Shown here: one piece after another, positions 26,866 through 34,484 of the stretch
Layout: each line of letters opens with the position of its first letter
How positions within the stretch are numbered: the stretch's first letter is position 1
NCBI RefSeq assembly: GCF_038002225.1
Contig: NZ_JBBOCA010000001.1
Location: 3,658,001 to 3,722,000, forward strand
Source: Paenibacillus sp. FSL R7-0204
Lineage (GTDB): Bacteria; Bacillota; Bacilli; Paenibacillales; Paenibacillaceae
Length of the DNA stretch: 64,000 nt
Direction of reading: 5' to 3'
Program-made: the position numbers and the translations under genes
The notes under the pieces: model-generated
What the model saw: the letters and a program-made list of their open reading frames with translations, nothing else
Databases searched by the model: none
Told to the model about the DNA's origin: nothing

Positions 26866-26909
26866 TGTGAAAAAAATCACATGACAAATTCTGAATCCTG
26901 TGATATATT
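26866..26909 (+). promoter_or_regulatory. Fnr/Crp-type activator site and -10 box
   Basis: TGTGA (26866-26870), six A, TCACA (26877-26881) is a perfect Crp/Fnr-type dyad. The -10 box TATATT (26904-26909) places the dyad centre about 41.5 bases before the predicted start site, the class II activator position. No good -35 box is needed. It serves the small Cys-rich gene downstream. Confidence 0.7.
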
Positions 26910-26982
26910 TAACACATAGAGAACAAGTTACTTTTTTCACAAACTTTCAAACAAACTTCCAACCCGAAGAGGAGAGATTACA

Positions 26983-27159
26983 ATGACAACTTTTGAAACG
27001 AATTATATGACTAGAAACCTGATGCAACTGTGCTACAACTGCGATGACGCTCACCTGTGCCAGACTGAAGAACAATGCAAAGCCTGCTGGGCAGACAACG
27101 GCATGATGCCGGAAGAAACGAACGAAACCAGACAACTGTTAGACCTCGTACATGCTTAA
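26983..27159 (+). CDS. Small cysteine-rich protein, probably Fnr-regulated
   Basis: A 58-residue protein beginning MTTFETNYMTRNLMQLC, with five cysteines (17, 20, 26, 32, 35) arranged CxxC-x5-C-x5-CxxC in the middle, and an acidic C-terminal tail. This could ligate zinc or an Fe-S cluster; I recognise no named family. The ribosome site AGAGGAGAG is excellent and the gene has its own promoter with a Fnr/Crp-type dyad and its own terminator, so a real, independently regulated gene is likely. If the regulator is Fnr, it would be expressed under oxygen limitation (inference). Confidence 0.75.
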   Translation: MTTFETNYMTRNLMQLCYNCDDAHLCQTEEQCKACWADNGMMPEETNETRQLLDLVHA

Positions 27160-27184
27160 TGTAACCGCCACTCGGGTATTATAG

Positions 27185-27232
27185 AAGGCCATTTAAGTTC
27201 CCGGCAGTACCGGAACCTGAATGGTCTTTTTG
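27185..27232 (+). terminator. Terminator after the small Cys-rich gene
   Basis: GGCCATTTAAGTTCC pairs with GGAACCTGAATGGTC and is followed by TTTTTG. Confidence 0.85.
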
Positions 27233-27333
27233 CCGTTTCTACCGGTGCTGTCTTGCAGACAAGAGGCATATACATGTAGAGAAGCCTTTAGGGGCAGGTG
27301 TGCTAACTACTTGGGAATAAGGGGGAAGAGACA

Positions 27334-27732
27334 ATGGGAACGGGGAGTGATCCATCCTGGCTGTTCGATTTTACAGGAACGGTATTGCCGGTCTTTCTCG
27401 CTCTGGTCGTGGGGATCATCGCTGTGTCAGCTGGCCGGGGATTGCTACAGTGGAGCCGGAACAATAAAGCCCCCCTGCAGTCCATTCCTGCCCGTATCGT
27501 GAGCAAGCGGACCGAAGTACGCCAGCAGCAGTCCCAGGAGGATAGTCTCTCCAGCCGGACCAGCACCACCTACTATCTGACCTATGAAGCTGAGGATGGA
27601 GTGCGCAGGGAATTTAAGGTGGAGGGACAGGAATACGGGATGAGCGCTGAGGGGGACCAAGGCATACTGACCTATCAGGGCACGCGGTATCATGGCTTTC
27701 AGCGGCGTACCTCTTACTCCACGGCGGAGTAG
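27334..27732 (+). CDS. DUF2500-family membrane-anchored protein
   Basis: A 132-residue protein with one N-terminal transmembrane helix (about residues 15-38, VLPVFLALVVGIIAVSAG) and a small exposed domain with the DUF2500 pattern: an IPARIVSKRTEV strand, a TYYLTYEAEDGVRREF strand pair and YGMSAEGDQGILTYQGTRYHGF at the end. Function unknown for the family. ATG follows GGGGGAAGAG. It is monocistronic, with a terminator on each side. Confidence 0.82.
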   Translation: MGTGSDPSWLFDFTGTVLPVFLALVVGIIAVSAGRGLLQWSRNNKAPLQSIPARIVSKRTEVRQQQSQEDSLSSRTSTTYYLTYEAEDGVRREFKVEGQEYGMSAEGDQGILTYQGTRYHGFQRRTSYSTAE

Positions 27733-27768
27733 ATAAGAATATGGCAATGTATTATAGATTGTAATTGT

Positions 27769-27806
27769 GACCCCCTGGTTCCCGTTGTGGAGCAAGGGGG
27801 TTTTTG
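27769..27806 (+). terminator. Terminator after the DUF2500 gene
   Basis: ACCCCCT pairs with AGGGGGT, followed by TTTTTGG. Confidence 0.75.
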
Positions 27807-27974
27807 GCGTGCCGCCAGCATGGGGACGGATGAAGAGGAGCAGGAAATTGGGCGCAGACTGTCACCTCTTGGGCGAATGCACATACAATACAGCGAGCAG
27901 CAAAAGAACAACGGAGAAAACAATAGTCTGCACAGCTTCACCCGTCAACGAAATGAATGCAAGGAGGAGAACGC

Positions 27975-28397
27975 GTGGCTGTCATCAAAACAAACTCGGA
28001 GGACGTAAGAGTGCTTGCACGGCTGATGCGGGCAGAGGCTGAAGAGGATGGAGAGTCAGGCATGCTGATGGTCGGCAATGTCGGCGTGAACCGGATTCTT
28101 GGCAATTGTCTGGATTTCAACAACATCCGCAGTGTGAACGACATGGTGTACCAGAGTCCCGGCGGCTTCGAAGCCCCGCAGAAGGGATACTTCTATCAAC
28201 GGGCGCGGGAAGCCGATATCCGGCTGGCGAAACGTGCGATTGCCGGGGAGCGAACCTGGCCGGCCTCGAATGCGCTCTGGTTCTTCCGCCCTGTCGGCGA
28301 CTGTCCGGCGACCTGGTACAATCAGCAGAATACCGGACGCTACAAGGCTCACTGCTTCTTCACTCCGACACAGGGAGATTGTCCGGCAGTATACTAG
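27975..28397 (+). CDS. cwlJ: Spore cortex-lytic cell wall hydrolase CwlJ
   Basis: A 140-residue SleB-family hydrolase that degrades spore cortex peptidoglycan during germination; in Bacillus it sits in the spore coat and needs GerQ. It opens with SEDVRVLARLMRAEAE carrying the family catalytic Glu, then MLMVGNVGVNRI and a C-terminal GDCPATWYNQ segment. The start is GTG 27975 behind AAGGAGGAGAA; the upstream ATG at 27957 adds residues not in the family. There is no signal peptide, as for B. subtilis CwlJ. It is 42 bases upstream of gerQ, the same operon order as in B. subtilis. Confidence 0.93.
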   Translation: MAVIKTNSEDVRVLARLMRAEAEEDGESGMLMVGNVGVNRILGNCLDFNNIRSVNDMVYQSPGGFEAPQKGYFYQRAREADIRLAKRAIAGERTWPASNALWFFRPVGDCPATWYNQQNTGRYKAHCFFTPTQGDCPAVY

Positions 28398-28439
28398 GCA
28401 AGACAAGGCAGTTATTACACTTTAGGAGGTAATCCGTAC

Positions 28440-28955
28440 ATGATCGTTCAACCGTACCGCCCAGTTCCTTATATGATGGGCAGCAATCCAGCAGGCAGCA
28501 TGAACAATATGAATAATATGGAGAACATGAATAACATGAACAACATGGGGCACATCGGAAATATGGGGAAAATGGGAAACATGGGAAACATGGGGAACAT
28601 GGTCGCTATGCCGCCTCAGGTCAGCAGCGGCAGTCCCATGATGCCTGGCGGCACGGTGGTCTCCACAGCCGCCCCTGTGTTTGAACAGTCCTACGTGGAG
28701 AACATTTTCCGCCTGAACCTGGGCAAGGTGGGCACCTTCTATTTCACATATGAGAACAACAAGGACTGGAATGCCAAGGTCTATACCGGGGTGCTGGAAG
28801 CTGCGGGCCGTGATCACCTGATTATCAGCGACCGGGCTACCGGACAGCGGGTGGTGCTGTTGATGGTTAACTTTGATTACGCCACTTTCGAAGAGCCGCT
28901 TGTCTATCAATATCCGGGCGTTGTCGGGAATCCGCTTGGAGTGCGCAACTGCTAA
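28440..28955 (+). CDS. gerQ: Spore coat protein GerQ
   Basis: A 171-residue spore coat protein needed for CwlJ placement. The conserved C-terminal domain (about residues 75-170: SYVENIFRLNLGKVGTFYFTYENN...GRDHLIISDRATGQRVVLLMVNFDY) matches GerQ. The N-terminal tail (about 15-60) is unusual, made of repeated N-M and G-N-M units. ATG follows TTTAGGAGGTAAT. It is coupled to cwlJ, and expression in the mother cell by sporulation sigma factors is expected from the family. Confidence 0.93.
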   Translation: MIVQPYRPVPYMMGSNPAGSMNNMNNMENMNNMNNMGHIGNMGKMGNMGNMGNMVAMPPQVSSGSPMMPGGTVVSTAAPVFEQSYVENIFRLNLGKVGTFYFTYENNKDWNAKVYTGVLEAAGRDHLIISDRATGQRVVLLMVNFDYATFEEPLVYQYPGVVGNPLGVRNC

Positions 28956-28993
28956 TCCGCTTTTCAGGCCATTTATCCATAGATTCGCCCAAA

Positions 28994-29032
28994 AACGGCT
29001 GTCCGCCTTGGTTTGAGGCGGTCAGCCGTTAC
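28994..29032 (+). terminator. Terminator of cwlJ-gerQ
   Basis: AACGGCTGTCCGCCT pairs with AGGCGGTCAGCCGTT. There is only a weak T-run after it. Confidence 0.75.
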
Positions 29033-29168
29033 TTATGCTCCCGTACGTACATATGCTGTATTTTTCGAGGGGACACGCATGCTTGCTGTTTCACCTAATA
29101 TATTTATATAATGAAAGTATTATTTATAATCCGTGATTTTGTATAGGAGATGAGGGCATTGGGGAATT

Positions 29169-29264
29169 GATACGCAAGGGTTCTCTTAGCGTAATCGAGT
29201 CTGACATTTTGAGCAAACGAAGGAGGTGGGCCTATCCAGCCGTACAGATTACGGTGGATAGGAG
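29169..29264 (+). promoter_or_regulatory. Structured leader of the CNNM/CorC-like gene
   Basis: Two hairpins: TACGC..GCGTA near 29170-29193, and CCTATCC (29231-29237) with GGATAGG (29256-29262) enclosing CCGT/ACGG. The second stem covers part of the GGAG Shine-Dalgarno at 29261-29264. A stronger AAGGAGGTGGG (29220-29230) lies immediately before it. This suggests translational control; no known riboswitch class was recognised. Confidence 0.45.
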
Positions 29265-29270
29265 TATACA

Positions 29271-30587
29271 TTGAGCGACCCTTTACCTGGTATATTACAT
29301 GTAGGACTTATTATTTTGCTTGTGCTGCTTAACGGTTTTTTCGTTTCGGTGGAGTATGCAATGGTGAAGGTGCGCATCGGGCGCATCGAATCGCTGATTG
29401 AGGAAGGCAGCAAGAGAGCGCTGGCCGCAAGGAATATCGTTCATAATCTGGATGGATTTCTGTCGGCTTGCCAGCTTGGGGTAACCCTTGCTTCACTTGC
29501 ACTGGGCTGGCTCGGAGAACCGGCCGTGGCTACGATTGTGGGGCCGCTGGTCAGAGGTCTGGGTTTTGATGAAACCACTGTATTTGTCATCTCTCTGATT
29601 ATTGCCTTCATGTTCATCACGGTTCTCCATATCGTACTCGGCGAGCTTGCACCGAAGACCATTGCTGTGAACAAGGCTGAGGCAGTGCTTTTGTTAACTG
29701 CGGGACCGATGAACGTTTTCTACCGGATCATGTTTCCATTTATCTGGGTGGTTAACGGGCTGGCCCGGGGACTGCTGCGGATCTTCCGTCTGACGCCGGC
29801 TTCTGAGCTGGCTACTGCGCATACGGAGGAAGAAATCCGCATTCTGATGCAGGAGAGTAACAAAAGCGGCTTGATCGACAACACAGAAATGACGCTGGTG
29901 GATAATATTTTTGGATTTGCCGACACGATGGCCCGGGAGATTATGATTCCGCGTACCGAGATGATCTGTCTGAACACACATCTGGAGACGGAGGAGAATC
30001 TGGAGATTGCCTTCGATGGCATGAGAACCCGTTATCCGGTCTGTGACGGAGACAAGGACCATATTCTCGGCTTCATTCATATTAAGGATATGATCCGGGA
30101 GAAGGCGCCGGGCTATAATGAACTGATCCGTCCGATATTGACGGTACCGGAATCGATTCAGATCAGCAGCCTCCTGAAAGTCATGCAGCGTGCCAAGACC
30201 CAGATCGCCATTCTTATTGATGAGTACGGCGGCACCTCGGGGATGGTTACACTGGAGGATATTATGGAAGAGATTGTCGGGGAGATTCAGGATGAGTTCG
30301 ACGAGGAGCGGCCCGGCATTGAGCAGCTGGGAGAGGATGAGTTCTCCGTTGACGGACTGATGCTGATTGAAGAGATTAATGACAAGCTCGGAATCCATAT
30401 GGAGACTGATGATTATGATACGATCGGCGGCTGGCTGTATTCCAAGCTGGAGGTCAATCCGCCGCAAAAGGGCCAGTCCATTGAGTTCGACAATCATTTA
30501 TTCGTGGTCGAAGAAACCGATAATAAGCGGATTTCCCGGATTAAGCTGCTGAAGCTGCAGTTATTGACGGAAGAAGCCGGAGCATAA
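29271..30587 (+). CDS. CNNM/HlyC-CorC family transport protein
   Basis: A 438-residue membrane protein: DUF21/CNNM transmembrane domain (about 1-200, VLLNGFFVSVEYAMVKVR start), a pair of CBS domains (about 215-335; LGFIHIKDMI, IDEYGGTSGMVTLEDIMEEIVGEIQDEFDE) and a C-terminal CorC_HlyC domain (about 350-430). Homologues such as B. subtilis YhdP/YugS relate to magnesium efflux or homeostasis; the old hemolysin name is misleading. The start is TTG 29271 with GATAGGAGT upstream, inside a hairpin that may control translation. It is followed by its own terminator. Confidence 0.9.
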   Translation: MSDPLPGILHVGLIILLVLLNGFFVSVEYAMVKVRIGRIESLIEEGSKRALAARNIVHNLDGFLSACQLGVTLASLALGWLGEPAVATIVGPLVRGLGFDETTVFVISLIIAFMFITVLHIVLGELAPKTIAVNKAEAVLLLTAGPMNVFYRIMFPFIWVVNGLARGLLRIFRLTPASELATAHTEEEIRILMQESNKSGLIDNTEMTLVDNIFGFADTMAREIMIPRTEMICLNTHLETEENLEIAFDGMRTRYPVCDGDKDHILGFIHIKDMIREKAPGYNELIRPILTVPESIQISSLLKVMQRAKTQIAILIDEYGGTSGMVTLEDIMEEIVGEIQDEFDEERPGIEQLGEDEFSVDGLMLIEEINDKLGIHMETDDYDTIGGWLYSKLEVNPPQKGQSIEFDNHLFVVEETDNKRISRIKLLKLQLLTEEAGA

Positions 30588-30604
30588 GTTGCTGCATACA
30601 ATAT

Positions 30605-30638
30605 GAGCATGGCGCTACTATAGCGCTATGCTTTTTTG
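30605..30638 (+). terminator. Terminator after the CNNM gene
   Basis: AGCATGGCGCTA pairs with TAGCGCTATGCT, followed by TTTTTT. Confidence 0.9.
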
Positions 30639-30763
30639 TTATTATAAGATTTTTTGTCATTATAAGGATGAATGCTTCTGGGCTTTCTGCGATTCGGCCG
30701 GATTTAAGGCGGGTAAGGAAGTGTAAATACATGTAATCTATCCGTTTCAAGAAAGGGGCGGGA

Positions 30764-32686
30764 GTGTTGGAGCATCCTTTTAACACATACAATGATCTGC
30801 TTGTCCTCTTGTCGGTTGCGATAGCCTTTCTCTCCTGCTTCACGGCGCTCGATCTGACGGAACGTCTGCTTCGCGGCCAGCGGAGCTCCCGGTTCATCCT
30901 GCTCATCTCCCTGGTGCTTGGCACAGGCCTGTGGAGCATGCATTTCATCGGGATGCGCGCAATGGATATGGCCGTTCCGGTATCATATAATCTGCCATTA
31001 CTGGCGTTCTCTTTAGTGATTCCCGTGGCAGCTTCTTATATGCTGTTAGTTATGCTGAATAACCCGCACACCCGCAGCAGGGTCTACCTGGCTCTGGGCG
31101 GTCTCTTGTTCAGCAGCGGCATCCTGATTATGCATTTCAGCGGTATTCTGTCGATGAGACTAACGGCAACGTATGAGCAAGGCGCCTTCTCTATTACACT
31201 GGCGGTATTGTTCGCTCTGATCGTCCCGGTGGTCACCGCATCCTATGATCCGAAGTGGCTGGAGCAGGCCTACAATATGTTTAGCTTCAAAAAGCTGCTG
31301 CTTGTCCTGACCCTGACCGGCGCGTTCACAGGCATCCATTACGCTGCCATGGCGGGCGCTTCATTCCCTCTGGGAGCACCATCCAGTGCAGCCGCACACG
31401 TGCTCTATTTGCAGGATTCGATACTGGGAATGATCCTCTGCGGCTCCTTCCTGTTCATTGTGTCGATCGTCCTTGCTCTGCTGTACAGGGACCGGCAGCG
31501 GGTGCTCCAGTCAGCGGCCTTCAATGAGCAGCGCTATACTGCGCTGTTCGAGCATAACCCTGATATGGTGATCTGCATTGATCCTGCTCGCAAGAAGATT
31601 ATCAGTGCTAATCCTGCTCTGCGGGACATTACCGGATATAGTAGCGAAGAACTGGGGAATTATAAGGCGATACTGTACAGCGAACGGGATGAAGCGGCTG
31701 TACGGGATGCCATAACGCGTGCTTCACGGGGGCAGTCCTCCAAGCTGGAGCTGAAGGTCCGGAGCAAAGGCGGGGAGCAGCTGATCTGTAGTGTCACCGT
31801 CTTTCCTTTGCTGCATCATACGGAGCAGTGGGTCTATATCGTGGCCGAGGATGTGACTGCCCTGATGAAGTATCAGTATGAGCTGCTGGAGGCGAGGGAT
31901 GCTGCGGAGAGTGCTGTGACGATGAAAAGCGAGTTCCTGGCCACGATGAGCCATGAGATCCGCACACCGCTGAACGGCATTATCGGCGTCAACCAGCTGC
32001 TGGCCGAGGAGATCAGCAATCCTGAGCATCTGGAGCTCCTGCGGCTTCAGAGTACAAGCAGCCACGCTCTGCTGCATGTGATGAGCGATATTCTCGATAT
32101 CTCCAGGCTAGAGGCGGATGGCCTCTTGCTGAACAAAGATACTTTCGGGCTGAAGGCTTTGCTCCAAGGTTGTATGGATCTGTTCACGGTGAGCACACAA
32201 GACAAGCCGTTATCTCTGGAGCTTGTAATCGAAGAGGGGCTTCCCGACAAGTTCACCGGGGATGCTGCGCGTGTCCGCCAGATTCTGATCAATCTGATCG
32301 GCAATGCGGTGAAATTCACGCCATCCGGTACGGTAACGGTGAAGGTGGAGTCCTATGGCGTCAGGGAGACCGCTCAGGCGCTGCAATTCATGGTGCGCGA
32401 CACCGGCATTGGTATCTCCCCGGATAAGCTTCAGCTGCTCTTCCAGTCCTTCTCCCAGGTGGACGGGTCGCATACCCGCAAATACCCCGGCACGGGTCTG
32501 GGTCTTGCGATCTGCAAGAAGCTGGTAGACCTGATGCAAGGGGAGATCTGGGCAGAACCGGCAGAGGGTGGCGGCACACAATTCTTCTTCAGGATTAAGC
32601 TGCAGTCGCAGGAGCATTCCCCGGAGATATTCTTCGGCAAGGATACCGGGGAAGGGGAGCCAGCAGACGAGAACGAAGCCGTATAA
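30764..32686 (+). CDS. MHYT-PAS hybrid-type sensor histidine kinase
   Basis: A 640-residue membrane kinase. An N-terminal seven-helix MHYT sensor (about 10-235) carries metal-binding-like motifs MHFIGMRAM, MHFSGILSM and IHYAAMAGA. Then come a PAS domain (about 255-375; YTALFEHNPDMVICID), a HisKA dimerisation helix with phospho-His in FLATMSHEIRTPLNGIIG (about residue 400) and HATPase (NAVKF, DTGIGI, GTGLGL). MHYT domains are proposed to sense O2, CO or NO through copper. No receiver domain and no adjacent response regulator, so it is an orphan kinase. The start is GTG 30764 or TTG 30767 behind AAAGGGGCGGGAG. Confidence 0.9.
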   Translation: MLEHPFNTYNDLLVLLSVAIAFLSCFTALDLTERLLRGQRSSRFILLISLVLGTGLWSMHFIGMRAMDMAVPVSYNLPLLAFSLVIPVAASYMLLVMLNNPHTRSRVYLALGGLLFSSGILIMHFSGILSMRLTATYEQGAFSITLAVLFALIVPVVTASYDPKWLEQAYNMFSFKKLLLVLTLTGAFTGIHYAAMAGASFPLGAPSSAAAHVLYLQDSILGMILCGSFLFIVSIVLALLYRDRQRVLQSAAFNEQRYTALFEHNPDMVICIDPARKKIISANPALRDITGYSSEELGNYKAILYSERDEAAVRDAITRASRGQSSKLELKVRSKGGEQLICSVTVFPLLHHTEQWVYIVAEDVTALMKYQYELLEARDAAESAVTMKSEFLATMSHEIRTPLNGIIGVNQLLAEEISNPEHLELLRLQSTSSHALLHVMSDILDISRLEADGLLLNKDTFGLKALLQGCMDLFTVSTQDKPLSLELVIEEGLPDKFTGDAARVRQILINLIGNAVKFTPSGTVTVKVESYGVRETAQALQFMVRDTGIGISPDKLQLLFQSFSQVDGSHTRKYPGTGLGLAICKKLVDLMQGEIWAEPAEGGGTQFFFRIKLQSQEHSPEIFFGKDTGEGEPADENEAV

Positions 32687-32779
32687 GACAGCGATTGCCA
32701 ACAAGAGAGTTAACATTATATAATTTGAAAGTAACTATTCTTTTATCACGACAGTCCTGAGGACGGAAAGGAACTCTCT

Positions 32780-33538
32780 TTGAGCAAAACAAAAAAGAAC
32801 AATGTCATGGCTCCCCAGATGAGCAAGCAGGAGAAGCGCAGGGCAGAGCAGGAACAGCAGAAGCAGAAAACGAGAATTCTGATCGTGAGTACGGTAGCTA
32901 TTGTCGTTATTATTTTTGTAGGCTTATTCATGCTGGCTTCGAAGGACTCTTCGCCTGCCGGTACAGACAGTAAGCCGGTTGCCTTCAATTACAGCGAAAT
33001 GATGCGGCTTGGCAAGGAGGATGCTCCGGTCAAAATTGTGGAATTCGGCGATTTCAAATGCCCGGCTTGCGCCCAGTTCACCGGTGTGATCAAACCGCAG
33101 ATCGTTCAAGGTTATGTGGACCAAAATAAAGCAGCCTTCTATTTCGTGAATCTGGCCTTCCTCGGCACGGATTCCAGAACGGCCTCCCTGGCAGCGTTAT
33201 CGGTGTATCATCAGAACCAGGAAGCGTTCTGGAAGTATTTCGATGCGATCTATGCCAATCAGGGAAATGAAGATAAGGAGTGGGCTACACCTGACTTCAT
33301 GGTGAGTCTTGCCAAGCAGCTGGAGCTGCCGGTGGATTATGACCTGATGCGCAAGGATATTGATGACCGTACCTATGAGAAGGAGCTGGACCGGGATATT
33401 AAGCTGGGCACCGATACAGGCGTAACGAATACGCCATCCCTGTTCGTGAACGGCATCAAGGTGAAAGAGCCGTTCAATATGGAGGCGATTGACGCCCAGA
33501 TTCAGGCAGCAGCAGCGGGAACAGGGGCCGCCCAATGA
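32780..33538 (+). CDS. bdbD: Thiol-disulfide oxidoreductase BdbD-like (DsbA family)
   Basis: A 252-residue membrane-anchored DsbA-type protein. Basic N-terminus, one transmembrane anchor (about 33-53), then an extracytoplasmic thioredoxin fold with the active site CPAC (Cys94, Cys97, in FGDFKCPACAQF) and the cis-Pro loop TNTPSLFVNG. It introduces disulfides into exported proteins and is reoxidised by the BdbC partner, whose gene overlaps it by four bases (ATGA). Start TTG 32780 with AAAGGAA before it. Confidence 0.88.
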   Translation: MSKTKKNNVMAPQMSKQEKRRAEQEQQKQKTRILIVSTVAIVVIIFVGLFMLASKDSSPAGTDSKPVAFNYSEMMRLGKEDAPVKIVEFGDFKCPACAQFTGVIKPQIVQGYVDQNKAAFYFVNLAFLGTDSRTASLAALSVYHQNQEAFWKYFDAIYANQGNEDKEWATPDFMVSLAKQLELPVDYDLMRKDIDDRTYEKELDRDIKLGTDTGVTNTPSLFVNGIKVKEPFNMEAIDAQIQAAAAGTGAAQ

Positions 33539-33969
33539 CCGCCTTCTCTGCCTTCTGCCGGCGTAATTGTCTGTACTTGGCCTGGTTCGTCTGTGTGGTA
33601 GCTGTAGCGGGCAGCCTGTATCTCAGTGAGGTCCTGCATTACGAGCCCTGCAAGCTGTGCTGGTTCCAGCGGATCTTCATGTACCCGCAGCTGTTCCTGC
33701 TGGGGATCGCCACCTACCGGGCGGACAAGCGGATCATTCCTTATGTGCTTCCTCTTAGTCTGATCGGCGGCTGTATCTCTATTTATCATTATGCAGAGCA
33801 GAAAATTCCGGCGCTCAGCAAGGTGCTTCCCTGCACCATCGGCGTACCGTGCAACAAGGATTATCTGAATTGGTTCGGATTTGTAACGGTCCCTCTGCTT
33901 GCACTTATAGCCTTTGCCTTAATCTCCATTCTGCTCTGGACAGGACGCAAAGAGGAGCCAGCGGAGTAA
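33535..33969 (+). CDS. bdbC: Disulfide bond formation protein BdbC-like (DsbB family)
   Basis: A 144-residue membrane protein with four predicted helices, the quinone-linked oxidase of BdbD. It has a CxxC pair (CKLC, Cys39/Cys42) in the first extracytoplasmic loop and a second Cys pair (Cys100, Cys106, in LPCTIGVPC), as expected for DsbB-type electron relay. It overlaps the bdbD stop and is translationally coupled. Confidence 0.93.
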   Translation: MTAFSAFCRRNCLYLAWFVCVVAVAGSLYLSEVLHYEPCKLCWFQRIFMYPQLFLLGIATYRADKRIIPYVLPLSLIGGCISIYHYAEQKIPALSKVLPCTIGVPCNKDYLNWFGFVTVPLLALIAFALISILLWTGRKEEPAE

Positions 33970-34201
33970 GAAGCTGAGGGGCAGAAGGAAGAGAAGAGAA
34001 TGCCCTTAATTTTAGTGAAAAATAATATACAAAAACCCTGTAAAATCACGTGTTAAAGGGATAATGAAAGAGAATGAAAGATCAAGACATACCGGATGAT
34101 GAATTTGGTTGTTTTGAGTGCTTTTCATTCTTTTTTCATTTGTTTCCACGCTTTACGGAAGTCGCATTGTAGCTTAATATTAGTCCTTGTGAGAAGTTGA
34201 A

Positions 34202-34342
34202 TATGCGCTGAATTTTCCGGAAGGAAAAACGGGGGAACCACACTTTGGCCAAGGCCAAAAGGGGTGAATCGGAGCAGGCCGCAAGGGCTGTAACCGTAGG
34301 GCTACCACAGTCCGAATCCGCCAGCTAACCTCGTAAGCCAGC
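34202..34342 (+). ncRNA. c-di-AMP riboswitch (ydaO-yuaA class)
   Basis: The leader contains the conserved blocks of this class in order: CGCTGAATTTTCCGGAAGG, AACGGGGGAACCAC, GGGGTGAATCGGAGCAGG, GCCGCAAGGGCTGTAACC, GTAGGGCTACCACAGTCCG, AATCCGCCAGCTAACCTCG. The class binds cyclic di-AMP and turns off potassium uptake and osmotic genes. It lies directly before kimA, as in B. subtilis. A hairpin with arms CCATGC/GCATGC at about 34357-34375 follows and may be part of the expression platform. Confidence 0.95.
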
Positions 34343-34484
34343 AGTGGGATAATGACCATGCACTCGAAGGCATGCGGATCATTTCCGTATGCTTATTTTG
34401 GTGCCTGCATTTATGAAATCCACTTATGAAAACAGCGCAGGGAAAGCCCGTTTCAACTTAACCAAGAGAGGAACTGTTACTACA

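Noticed and set aside
29169..29262. Mg2+ (M-box) or Mn2+ (yybP-ykoY) riboswitch before the CNNM gene
   Set aside because: The conserved blocks of neither class are present; only generic hairpins are seen.
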